Of a DNA stretch of 64,000 bases, positions 1 to 10,905 are shown piece after piece. The stretch's first letter is position 1. Every line of letters begins with the position of its first letter. The position numbers were made by a program, and so were the translations under genes. Origin of the DNA: Cytidiella melzeri (Eukaryota; Basidiomycota; Agaricomycetes; Polyporales; Irpicaceae); contig JABYQR010000070.1 in the NCBI GenBank assembly GCA_022592445.1, forward strand, positions 1-64,000, in the 5' to 3' direction. The notes beneath the pieces are model-generated. The model was not told where the DNA came from and made no database searches. It saw only the letters and a program-made list of their open reading frames with translations.

Positions 1-2317
1 ATTTGTATACGCGTCTATGTATCTGCAACGAGGGTCAGCAGAGTGTAAGATTTCCCCCAGAACACGAGAGGTGTCTCACTGATTGATGTACGCAGCAGTT
101 GGGAAATCGATAGGGTCGCAACCAACGTTCTTCGAGTCCGGGCTTTGATAAACACGAATCCAGTCGACCTTCATTGTAGCTGGGAACGTCAGATGTTCCA
201 AATCCACAAATCCGAAGTTCCTCGACATCCCCAAGTTGACGAGGATATACATAGGTTCTTGAGGAACAGGACGTGCCGAAATTTCAACAGCTGCGTCTGC
301 ATCCATACCAGGCTGGTTGAGCTGCCATGCGAGCTGCCCGTTGGCAATCCAAGCAATATACTATAAAAGTTGGTTAGATTGGATCACGCATGTACAGAAC
401 AGTCAGCCAACCCACCGCTTTGTCAAATCCGGGCTGATATTGCATTCCATACGTTGCATAGACGTTTCCAGAAAGTTCGTAGGCTTCGGGGTCTACGATA
501 GACTTAGCACGACAACAATATGGTGGCAAAATACCGTTTGAACTTACTAGTGTATGTGAGTGAAGAGGTAGCTTGTTGGTATACTGCACCCTGATATGGG
601 TTCAAGTAGGTACTGGTCTCGTTGGGGATGATCAGATTTGCGGTAGTGTTGAGCCATTCGTATTCAGCGTTGAAGGGCTATGAATGAATTAGACAACAGC
701 AGGAGGTGACCAAAACCTCACTTACCGCCCATTGGCCTGACTGTGAGACTTGTCCAGTGATGGGGTCACCACTAATCTGAATATCCTTGAGCACGAATTT
801 ATCAACTCCAACGCTACCCAACATACCGTAGCCTCAAAAATATCGATTTCAGGTGCAGCACGTCCGACATATGTACCATCGGAGTGGACGGGACCAGGAT
901 GAGATTCGCCCGTGCAGGTGCACCTTGACAAACGTTGTCCGGGAAGGAATGATAGCACGCCGTTGTTGGTTGGGTCACCGTTCTCGGTTGCAGCAAGGGG
1001 AAGACCGTTCATTGTCTGATTGGCCACAGTCCCAACATCACACGCGTCGTATGTATAAGGCCACTGCCAAGACACATGAGCATAGGTTTGGCAGCTCATC
1101 AACCATAAACATACCATTCCATCGAGACTTGCACCGTAACCTGCGCGTCCAAGGTTACCCATCGTCCAGATGGCAGGCCAAAGGCCGAGAATATTATTGA
1201 TACCAGGGAGGACCACGGAAGTTTCGATTAATCCGCCGGTGAAGCAGAACTTGTTCCACGTCGACATCATACCTCCCGTGAAATTTCTCTCGTGACTCTC
1301 TTTCTGGCTCAGCGTAACCTCGAGCGATCCATTCCGCGTGGTGATAGCGGCAGGGTCATACCACTCTATGTTGTTAGTTTGCCAATAGTGGAGATCGACA
1401 GCCTCCCAGTATGGGTCGTCGCCGGGATAGAAGGTACGGCCATCCACGTTGAACTCGTCGCTGAATACCAGCTCCCACGACTTGCCGTTGACATAGTCAG
1501 TCTTCTCATAGGCCTCCTTAGGTGTATCTAAATCAATCAAGCCCCAATTACCGGGCATGGCTGCAATCTTGAGCGAAGTCAGTTGAGCTTTTGCTACTTT
1601 GTAGTTCCACACTCACTTGGCCAGTTGCGTTGATGCCGCCAAAGTTAAATCCTCCGGATGTCGACTGGTGGTGGGTCAAGAAATGAGAGAGTATAGGATA
1701 GCCAGCACTACGTGCGTGGTACATCAGACGACAATTGCATGCCATGACAAGACAATACAACGTACAAAAGCATGGTAATTCCGCAAAACAGAATTGCAAG
1801 GCAGCCGAGGTTGACAATCCCACGGGTCGTCAATATCGACCCGCCTTGGTCATGCTTTCTGTCCCGCCTCGGGTCAGGATTGTGCAGGTCATCGTCTGGT
1901 TCTCGGTTGTTCGGCGAAACGTTTCCTCCCCACGCTGCGGGATCTGGGGACATTGCGAACTGTGACAATAGCGTCAGCACAAGTGTGACTAGTCGCGGCC
2001 AATGCCAGCGCCGGGAACTGATATGAATAGTTGCATACGAGCGCGGTGCACTAGTCGATGTAGCTTGGAATTGGAGCACGAACCTTGTCTGAGATGGAAG
2101 ATGGAATTGGGTTGCCGTCGCTCAGCGCAGCATAGCGTGAGTCGGTCGTTCGCTGTGAATTGAGGAGTCAGCAATGTTCAAGCACAGGTCAAAAACAGGA
2201 CGCTACCAGAGAGGCATTGCTCGCAGACGAACGAAGAGCTGGAGGTTGTATTGCATTCGACTTCTCGGACGGGGCAAGGAGGTTGATGGAGGATGGAGAC
2301 GACGGGAGGCGTGACAT
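1..2317 (-). CDS. SKN1/KRE6-type beta-glucan synthesis protein, copy A (3' end off the window)
   Basis: Type II membrane protein of the secretory pathway needed for cell-wall beta-1,6-glucan; the lumenal part has a GH16 fold. I start at the ATG at 2317 because exon 1 (2317-2207) splices over a 54-nt intron to exon 2 (2152-2084), and then to an exon at 1959 carrying the family's DPAAWG and HNPDPRRDR motifs. A transmembrane helix lies near residues 107-128, followed by AGYPILSHF. The GH16 signature ExDxxE is seen in PEIDIFEA near 830-860. The apparent stop at 76 is inside an intron (79-23): splicing it out continues as YIDAYTN, matching copy B, so the last residues lie beyond base 1. It diverges from the dehydrogenase gene to the right. 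The family assignment is sure; whether it acts as SKN1 or KRE6 cannot be told. Confidence 0.9.
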
Positions 2318-2691
2318 CGAGCCCGCTGTGCGACAGGAGTAGTGTCGGTGCAAAAGAGTGTGGTGACCAGGTCAAGGTCTGAGTGAGGGAAAGGAGAAAG
2401 AGGGAGAAGACGGTTATGCGACTGAAACCGACGATGAGAACAAGAGGGAAGAGGGAAAATACCATTTATGGGCTATTATTACTGGCTCAGCGACGCGACT
2501 TAGTAACGCCAGTCTTCGACAACCAATCAAACCACCGACGATGTATCGGGGGGTCACATGAGCACGTCGGACTCCCGCATTCTCATGACCGTGGCTTTTA
2601 TTCAGGAATCAGGAGGCGGAACCTGGGGAGTGCTATCCAACACTTTTGAACCACTACCTTCTCTTCCGTCGCTGTGTGGCGCACCGTAAGG
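2318..2691. promoter_or_regulatory. Divergent intergenic region, SKN1 copy A / MMSDH
   Basis: A 374-bp stretch between two divergent start codons, so it should hold both promoters. I see purine-rich segments on the plus strand (2385-2460) but no convincing TATA box or other named site. Confidence 0.5.
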
Positions 2692-5066
2692 ATGTCCAGG
2701 GTAACAGCTCGTATCCGTTCTTTCAACACTCAGCTACACGCGCGAGGATTCGCAGCTGCCGCCGCTCGACCGCCTCTGAGCGGTCTGAGTGCAGCTGCTC
2801 GTGAACGCGCCGAAAAGTTGTCTGCAGGATGGAGGGGAACAAGCGCAACAGGTGGAAATACGAAGAACTTTATTGGTGGCGAGTTTGTTGAGAGCAAGAC
2901 GTCTGAGTGGATAGACCTTGCGGACCCAGTATGTGATCCTTCTCACCAAGTTTGTTGCGCGCAACAGTTCATGACTATACCGCGCAGGCAACCCAAACTC
3001 TGCTTACACGCGTACCTGAGACAACAGTTGAGGAGTTCGACCAAGCCGTTGCTGCTGCGTCCGAGGCATTCAAAACATGGAGCAAATCCAGCGTACTCAC
3101 TCGGCAGCGTTTCGCCTTGGAGTATGTACATTTCGCTGCTATTCACTCAGGCCGTCCGATAACATTGTTTTCTGTAGACTACAGCATCAGCTGCGCCAAC
3201 ATTCAGATGCAATTGCCAACAGCATTGTCCTGGAGCAAGGCAAAACATATGCAGATGCGCAAGGCGATTTGCTGAGAGGTCTTCAAGTTGTCGAGACCAC
3301 AACCGGGATCCCGACAGCCTTATTAGGCAACCATATAGAGGTCACTAAGGACATGGACACTTCAACACGAAGACTTCCGTTGGGTGTTTGCGCAAGGTAT
3401 GTTCTCTGCGTAACGTGTGTTAGCAAACGTTATTCATTCATAAAAAAATCCAGTATCGCGCCATTTAACTTTCCTGCGTAAGTCCGACTACACCGAACTG
3501 CGGTACAGAATCCGCAACTCACTTTCACTCACACAGTATGATACCGCTGTGGTCAATTCCCATGGCTCTCACCACCGGCAACACTCTCATCCTCAAACCG
3601 TCAGAACGCGATCCAGGGGCTGCTATGATAATTGCGGAGCTCTGTCAGCGGGCTGGAATCCCGCCGGGTGTCCTGAATGTCGTACATGGCACTGTGCCAA
3701 TCGTGAACGCCATTTGTGACAACCCGAAGATCAAGGCAATCAGCTTCGTAGGCGGTGATAGGGCCGGTAAGCATATATATGAAAGGTAAGGCAATGTTCT
3801 GCACTCCTGCAACAGACCGTTATGATTGACAAGCATAGAGGACGCGCAACCGGCAAGCGTGTGCAGGCAAATCTCGGTGCTAAGAATCATGCAGTTGTTA
3901 TGCCAGATGGTATGTGCTTTCACGCACTCGCTTCACATGCAATTGACTGTGCATACAGCGAACAAGAATCATGCTCTGAACTCGCTTATTGGGGCTGCTT
4001 TCGGAGGTGCGCTTTCGAAAATATGCTGAAGTGTATCGTCTGACACTTTTTGCAGCTGCCGGCCAACGATGCATGGCCATCTCTGTCGGTAAGATCTGTA
4101 GCCACTCATGCATTTGTGCTTTCCTTGAATTGTTCCATAAGCTGTTCTCGTTGGGAATGCACAATCTTGGGTACCCGAGCTGGTGGAACGCGCGAAGAAG
4201 CTCAAGGTCAGCCAAGGCTTCGAGCAGGGCGCTGACTTGTACGTTCTTTTATTCTTCGTACACGTATAGTATCACCATTCACATTCTCTTCAGCGGACCT
4301 GTCATTTCTTCTGCAGCTAAAGCCAGAATCAATGGTCTCATCGCATCCTCTGAAGAAGAGGGTGGTAGAATTGTTTTGGACGGCCGTGATTACCAAGTAC
4401 CTGAGTACCCAGAGGGTAACTGGGTTGGACCGACTGTTATTGAGGCGACTACTACTATGCGATGCTACCGGTCAGTGATTGGCACGAAAATGTGCTTTAT
4501 GTAATCTGAGACTGTGACCAATACTTGCAGCGTGGAAATCTTCGGCCCTGTATTGGTGGTGATACCCGCTGATACGCTGGACGACGCTCTCGCTATCATC
4601 AACGAGAACAAGTACGGCAATGGTACCGCGATCTTTACGCAAAGCGGCGCCACTGCTCGCAGGTTCGAGGTTGAGGTTGAGGTCGGTCAGATTGGTATCA
4701 ACGTTCCCATCCCTGTACCTTTGCCCATGTTCTCTTGGAGTGGAAACAAGGTACGTAGCTTTTGTATATGTCTAGGTGATCTTGTTGAGATGCGGCGTGT
4801 CAACAGGCCAGCTTCTTGGGCGACGTTCCTTTCTATGGCCGAAGGTATGTTGGCCCCGCTTCTCAAGCCATGTGAGCATTACTGAAGACATCTTTTGCTA
4901 CACAGTGGAATCGACTTTTACACACAGAACAAGGTGAGCCAATTCCCGCATAGTCTTTCACCTCTGTGTTCCGTATTCATATGACTGGCAGACCACCACT
5001 ACACTATGGAAATCCGAGGACGCCATTGGCAACAAGGCCTCTGTCGACATGCCGACGCATCACTAA
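2692..5066 (+). CDS. Methylmalonate-semialdehyde dehydrogenase (CoA-acylating), mitochondrial
   Basis: ALDH6-family enzyme of the mitochondrial matrix. It oxidises malonate and methylmalonate semialdehydes to acetyl- and propionyl-CoA in valine, pyrimidine and beta-alanine breakdown. The start is the ATG at 2692 (the open frame reaches back only through a GTG codon); the first 30 residues are Arg/Ala-rich with no acidic residues, as in a mitochondrial presequence. Landmarks across roughly ten exons are [11 protein letters not shown], the SFVGG cofactor loop, [11 protein letters not shown], the catalytic cysteine in [17 protein letters not shown], and the family-typical [14 protein letters not shown]. 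The last exon ends in MPTHH at 5066. A short Glu-Val run (EVEVEV) precedes GQIG where homologues usually have a mixed acidic sequence. It converges on the phosphatase gene with about 120 bp between stops. Confidence 0.93.
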
Positions 5067-5186
5067 ATATCTACTGCAGTACTTCAGGGACTGTACCATA
5101 TACAGTTCGTAAAATACACTGTGCACTCTCGAGTTTCATCTTGTGCTCCATGGGTCATCATATATTCAAATCTTGTATTGTGCCGT

Positions 5187-5885
5187 CTACAAGTTCGAAG
5201 ACTTTTCTGTGGTACTTTTACCTTCCATCTCGTCTAGAAGTGCGTTAGAATACCGAACGCATTGTTGATAGACCGTCTCGAAACCATTCTACACGTAATC
5301 CACAACGTCAGCAGTTCGTTCCTTTCCGCACACAGGGCAGGGGGAGCAACTCCGGCATAGGGTTATTGGTGCTTACCATGCCACCATAGTACGGATCCGC
5401 GATCGCCTTATTATCGACATATGAGCCCCACAGCTTCACGACCGCCTTTGACCCTTTCGGTCGCATGCTTTCCAAGTTTCGGAGGTTCGACTCGTCCGAG
5501 GCGAGGATGTACGTGAAGGCGTCGAAGTCTTCTCTGGTGACCTGACGTGCTTCGTGGTTAATTGGGATGTTGTGCTGTTAAGAGATTGTTAACATTGTAA
5601 GCCCAAGGTAATACTAGCGGTGCGCATTGAGTAACGGTACCTTGCGGCATGTAGAGACCGTCCTGAGTACAATTGGCACGAACGTCAGTCGTACGTTGAA
5701 CGCATACAATTGTAAGTAAACACCCACCTCTCATCTGGCTCCTCCCCGACATGATACCCCGCCGTGCCCGCAGAGTCCACTGTGAGATCGATCCCGCGCT
5801 GTTTGGCGACGTGGCTCAGGACAGCCTCGCCCATGGGCGACCGACATATGTTGCCTAGGCAGACGATCAGCGCAGAAGGTGCCAT
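5187..5885 (-). CDS. Low-molecular-weight protein tyrosine phosphatase
   Basis: Small cytosolic phosphatase that removes phosphate from tyrosine residues through a cysteinyl-phosphate intermediate. The N-terminus holds the P-loop CLGNICRS (CX5R, residues 9-16), and the catalytic aspartate sits in the conserved DPYYGG loop in the fourth exon. Exons are joined by short introns after DER, after TCRK and after GGM, giving about 158 residues, the normal family length. The start at 5885 is the only ATG that gives the standard spacing to the P-loop. The stop lies at 5187, tail to tail with the dehydrogenase gene. The yeast counterpart is LTP1. Confidence 0.93.
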
Positions 5886-6139
5886 TCCGGCTGGAGGTTC
5901 GAATGTTAGAGAGTAAGTAGATTAACTCGGACTGCACTACTGAGCAGCACGCGCGCTCGAGCGCAGTAGTACGTCGAAGGCAGCGTATGCGTCACATGTG
6001 ATATGTGACACTTCGCCTTGCTCTGTACGCTCTCACAAGCACTCGAAGTCTCCAGCTCACTGTGGAAGGGACGACGAGCAGCCACATATCGCCAGATACT
6101 AACGTCTTTTATGGCCGTGACGACCTTTTACGACCCAGC
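5886..6139. promoter_or_regulatory. Divergent intergenic region, phosphatase / membrane protein
   Basis: A 254-bp space between divergent starts. The plus-strand open frame extends upstream of 6140 only via a GTG codon, so I treat 6005-6139 as leader rather than coding. No recognised element was seen. Confidence 0.4.
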
Positions 6140-7927
6140 ATGCATCCTACACACCGCCTCGAGACACCTCCTCCTGCCTCTCGTTTCCGAAGGCCTTGGT
6201 CGCCAGAACCTTTCGACCCAAATCTCCACTCACTAGAAGATGCAAGACGTTGGCAAGGTCATCGTCAGCCGTCAGAGGTGTCTGTAGAAGCCCTTGATCT
6301 TGCAGACTATGCCAGGACTCTTGCTCACAACGAACTTTCCACTCGTGAAGCCATCGTATTCCAGCCTTACGATTCCTACCCACCGTCTCCCCAAATTACA
6401 CGGCCTTTCTCCAGCCGTGACTCATATGCTCCCACCCCTGCACTATCTCCATCACCTTCAAGCTACCAGTCGCAGTCCACTCGCTCAGGTAGGCGTGAGC
6501 AACGACGTCCGTTTTCGATGCCAACTCTGCAGCACTTGCCACAAAGCCATCCGACCTACTCGCATCGCTCAAATCATATGCATGAGCACGATGACATTCT
6601 CCTGACACCTCCAGCCGAGCCAGACGAAGAGATTGACATCGCCCAATTCCCTCGGTTTACTCGGCATTGGTACAACTCAGGTACCGCTGACACTATGTAT
6701 GGTCAACCTCGAATGGACCCGGACATGTTCGATCCCAGCTACTCGCCTCACAAGGCAAAACCATTCCCTACTGTTTCTAATGCCTACGCCCTGCCGCACC
6801 TCCCGTCGCAAGCATCCCATTCATCTCGAGACCTCGGAGCGGTTCCCTGGGGCAACACGTCCGCCGAAGGAGCGCCTGTAGATCCCGAGGTGAAAGAGGA
6901 GCGCATTCGAATGCTGGAGCGCGAGTTTGGTGGGAAGAATGTTTCTCTTGAGGAAGCGGAAGAGCGTCTCGTGGGAAGCGTAGATGCGAACGGAACACTG
7001 ATTACAGAAGGACCGAAGAAACGAGCCGCCAGTCGGTGGCTGCAGGTTTTGTTTGCGTTGCTGGCTGGTGGCTCAAGTATATATGCTGCTCTGGTATGTT
7101 TCTTGCATCTCATCTTCTGTCGTACAGGATTTCACTCTTGTGGCGTAAAGGTCATCAAAAATGCGACATCGCCGCCTCCTGCGGGCAAACCCCCAGCATA
7201 CATTCTTTACATCCTCTCTGTCATCACGTTCTTCCTAACAAGCTACTTTTTCCTCATATACCCCTCGTGTTGTGCAGGACGGAGACGCAAGGGTCTCGAT
7301 ACGCCGTTTACGGAAGGCCCTGGTGGTATGATGGTGCTTCCCGTACCAGGAGGTCAATCTGGTCAAAAGCAGAAGAAAGGAAAGAAGGGAAATGGAAGGG
7401 GAGAAGGTGTACAGGTGAATCTCATTGTGAATCCTGGTATGTTTGCTCGCAACTCGCGCGAGGAGGATGAGGAAGAGGAGTTTTCTGAGCCCGAGTCCAC
7501 TAATCCTGGTGCGTATTCGAGCTCGGGGCGGTCGAGGGGCAAACGTCGAGGGCATAGACACAAGCGAAGAAGTGTATTTGCCGGTCTTGCTCTCGAGGCG
7601 CAATGGAAACTGGCGAGGAAGATGCTGAAGCGGGGAATGTTAATTGATGTCACGATGCTGTTTGCGTGGGGAGCCGAGTTTGTGTATATCCTGATAGGAA
7701 AGAGGTGTCCAGCGGGGTCGTTCAGCGGATGGTACCACTACATCTGTTTCGTGTACGAATTCGTTTCTGACTGTTTGTAACTTTACAGGTGCGACGCGTA
7801 TAATCTCGCGACAGCCGCCTCGTGCCTCATCTGCCTCCTGTTTGCTTTCAGCACATTCTTCGACATCAAGGATCTCCACGCAAGTAACACTTCACCACGG
7901 ACGCGGACTCGCGGAGCAATTAGCTAG
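6140..7927 (+). CDS. Four-TM membrane protein of unknown function
   Basis: I do not recognise a named family. The first ~300 residues are polar and rich in Pro and Ser, suggesting a long disordered cytoplasmic tail, followed by a charged stretch (EERIRMLEREFGG). Four hydrophobic segments follow: one ending SSIYAALVI, one around ILYILSVITFFLTSYFF and then CC, one around DVTMLFAWGAEFVYIL, and one around ASCLICLLFAFSTFF. A long basic/acidic loop with a Glu-rich tract and RGKRRGHRHKRR separates TM2 and TM3. I place introns at 7094-7150 (57 nt, in frame and without a stop) and at about 7731-7788, and the stop at 7927. A further splice near 7885 could change the last residues. The start is the first in-frame ATG. 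Confidence 0.7.
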
Positions 7928-9346
7928 CACTCCCATGCCAGTTCGTGCAGGGCCCTCACCACCACTGCTGTTTCTTTGACCAACGCTGATCTCGTCAGAC
8001 CCGGACTACGGAGGACATTCGCTGTTACTGAGTAGGGTATATACGCTCATTATTACGACATTTACGACTTGCGATGACTTATTCATTATTGTACTGATCT
8101 GTTGTAGCTGTATACACCTTTGTAAATTCTCCAGGATATTGTGTCAGAGCCTCGCGCTCGTTCGCAGTCATCTCATGATCACACCTTGGGACGCATGCAT
8201 GATGCCTGCCACGAATGCCTCCACCCGTTGTCTCCCTGTCCCCTCTTTCCGTTCTCTTATTCTCTACTGTTGACCATGGCGAAGGTGTTCTACGGTGCAC
8301 TCATCAGCCCTCTCTCGCTGACGTCGTACGTCGCGCTTCCCCATGCGGTATGATGCGTGTCTCGCGAGACGGGCACTATAGGATGGATAGACGGCGAATC
8401 TCGAGCTCGTTCCAGGATATCCTCGCGGCAAAGCGTGGCCTGGTAGAACCGGCGGACATTGAGTTGGTACTCAGCTAGAGCGCGAATAGATCACGTCTAG
8501 TCATGTCCCAATTTCAGCTCCAAGTTCACTGGACACGGAGTCATTTGTACTGGTGGATCAAATTCGAGAGTCTGAACAGCCCGCGGCCAATGGACTGACA
8601 GAGCTCGCGTGCATCTGGCCATGGTCAATTGGACTGTAGTCCTCAACATAACAATTGATTGCCCAAGCGCGAGGTGAGCGCGTCTATGACATGCTCTTTC
8701 TTCAGTGCCGCCATGTCGTCTCTCTCCCGTGGACGAACAACAAAGCCAGTGGATGGCGTTCAACCTTCGTGCCAGGGTCTCTTGTCTGACCTGACACTCG
8801 CGCTACGAGGCTACTTGTGCTGTATTCAGTGTCTACTTCAAAACATTGACGAAATAATCGTATCCGAGTTGCTTCCCTTGGGCGCCTGCGACTCTTGAGA
8901 CCGAATTGGGAGCTCGAGCTTACCATTCCTTATGAAAACATCCATAACAGTCGTACTGGCACTCATCGATGTCGCTGGACCTCTAGGCCACCTTCAAAAA
9001 CGGACCTAGACGTGCAATTCTCCGAAGAGGCAGCGAGGTAGCCTGGAGTTGCAAGCCGTGTCTCCGGCCACCAGTCTTAGAGGCAAGAACGGGCCCGAGG
9101 CTAGTCTGGGTTGTGTCAGCGATTGGATAGTCTTGAGTTATTGGTACGAAGTCTCCAGGCGGAATGGTTCATCCAGAATCCCATTAGCACATCCACATCT
9201 AGGTCTCTACTCACAGGACTCATGATCTCGACGGCTGCTGCGACTATATAACACGAAGCCCTCAGCGATGGTTTACCATTACCATTAATTCTCGCATATA
9301 GCCTCTCAACAAAACTTACACACAACTCTTCGCCTCTTCATCGAGC
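7928..9346. other. 1.4-kb region without a convincing gene
   Basis: Short open frames on both strands (for example 8215-8478 plus) show no recognisable motif, and none joins into a longer reading through plausible introns. No tRNA, transposon ends or long repeat was seen. The right end carries the aldo-keto reductase promoter. Confidence 0.5.
9245..9250 (+). promoter_or_regulatory. TATA box candidate, aldo-keto reductase gene
   Basis: TATATA (in CTATATAACA) lies about 97 bp upstream of the ATG at 9347, a normal distance for a fungal TATA element with a short leader. Positional evidence only. Confidence 0.45.
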
Positions 9347-10550
9347 ATGTCAACGCCCTACCTTACGCTTCACCCTACCGAGCAGAAGATACCTCAAGTT
9401 GGTATGGGCACATGGAAACTCGACAATAACCTCTGCGAAGAGACCATCTACCAGGCCATCAAAGTCGGCTTCAGACATTTTGACGCTGCGTGCGACTACG
9501 GCAACGAGGTAGAAGTCGGACTTGGTGTGAAGAAAGCTCTAGATGAAGGTCTTGTAAAGCGGGAAGATTTGTTTATTACCAGCAAGGTAAATTTTCGTGT
9601 TCTCAACGCTGTACTTCTCTCATATGACCTGCAGCTATGGAATACGTTCCACGCGAAGGAGCACGTAACGCCCATCTGCAAGAAGCAGCTAAAAGACTTT
9701 GGCCTTGACTACTTTGACCTATACTTGATACATTTCCGTAAGTTGTCGCCTATAAACATGCTTGCTCACTTCCATCTCATCTTTGTGGTCTCTAGCTGTC
9801 TCTCTGGAATACGTTGACCCGTCCGTCCGCTATCCGCCTGGATGGGCTTATGACGGGAAAAACGAAGTGCGCACCAGCAATGCTCCTCTGCACGAGACAT
9901 GGGCGGCCATGGAAGAGCTTGTTGATGCTGGCCTGGTCAAGGCCATCGGTGTCTCCAACATGCAAGGTGGTCTTCTGATCGACCTCCTTCGCTATGCACG
10001 CATCCGGCCTTCCGTCCTGCAAGTCGGTGTGTATTATCTGCCAGTGCCTTTCCCTCTGAAAATGTGTGCTTAACACTACTCTTGCACAGAACACCACCCA
10101 TATCTGACTCAAGAAAGCCTCATTCAACTTGCTCAGTCTGAGAATATTGCCGTCACTGCTTACAGCTCTTTCGGCCCTCTGAGTTTCCGCGAGTTGAATT
10201 GGGAGTCCGCAAATGAGGCGAAGATTCTTTTTGAGCACGACGCCGTTATTGCGATCGCGAAGAACCACAGCAGAACCACTGCTGAGGTTCTTCTTAGGTG
10301 GTCGACGCAGCGAGGACTTATCGTCATCCCCAAAGCTACGAATCCCGAGCTGATGAGCCAAAATCTGCACCACATGCAGTTCAACTTGTCGAAGGAAGAG
10401 CTACGTACGATCTCGAATTTGAACACTGGCCTGCGATTCAACAACCCTGCGGATGTGCGTGACAACTGATTTCTGCTGTGGGTCAAGCTGATCATTGTGT
10501 TAAACCTCCAGTACCTATCCGAGACGAAGAAACTCTTTGTGTTCGCATAA
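9347..10550 (+). CDS. Aldo-keto reductase, D-xylose reductase type
   Basis: NAD(P)H-dependent cytosolic reductase of the AKR2 type, converting aldoses such as xylose to alditols. The catalytic tetrad is visible: Asp and Tyr in the [10 protein letters not shown] region (residues ~45-54), Lys in FITSK, and His in LYLIHF. The cofactor-binding motif IPKATNPE and the signature VSNMQGG are present. Three introns are clear (after SK; within HFPVSLEYV; before EHHPYL). A fourth intron after NNPAD, if removed, gives a C-terminus ending KKLFVFA at 10550, like the LPIFA-type end of fungal xylose reductases. If it is retained, translation stops at 10469 after VRDN. I prefer the spliced form. Substrate specificity within AKR2 cannot be fixed from sequence. 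Confidence 0.9.
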
Positions 10551-10905
10551 TGACTATTCTTGACACTGCGTAATGAGGGGTCTACTTAGTAGTAAAGCGT
10601 ACAAACATGTACAATAATTGTACGAGTCGTCACCAAGTCATGTCATGTATTATTATGAATTCAGCAGGCCTGAACACTTGGGCCTGCGTGACAATCAGAG
10701 TTTCCGTCTGTCGCACGCTTTTAGCCAGAGACCCTCAAACTGGCAATGGTTTCAAGTTGAAGCGTTTCAACTTGCAAGCTTTGGCCTTCCTGCCTCATTG
10801 TTTGTTTCCGCCATGTTCATGCCCAGCATGTCACGATTCTGAAGATCATAAGTTTCCCTCAGCTCCCTCACGACTCTGTTAACATCGCATAAATCACTTT
10901 CAGCG
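10551..10905. other. Intergenic, reductase 3' end to Rap1-like Myb copy A
   Basis: 355 bp holding the terminator region of the reductase and the promoter of the next gene in the same orientation. Overlapping short open frames (10607-10882) have no recognisable content. Confidence 0.4.
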
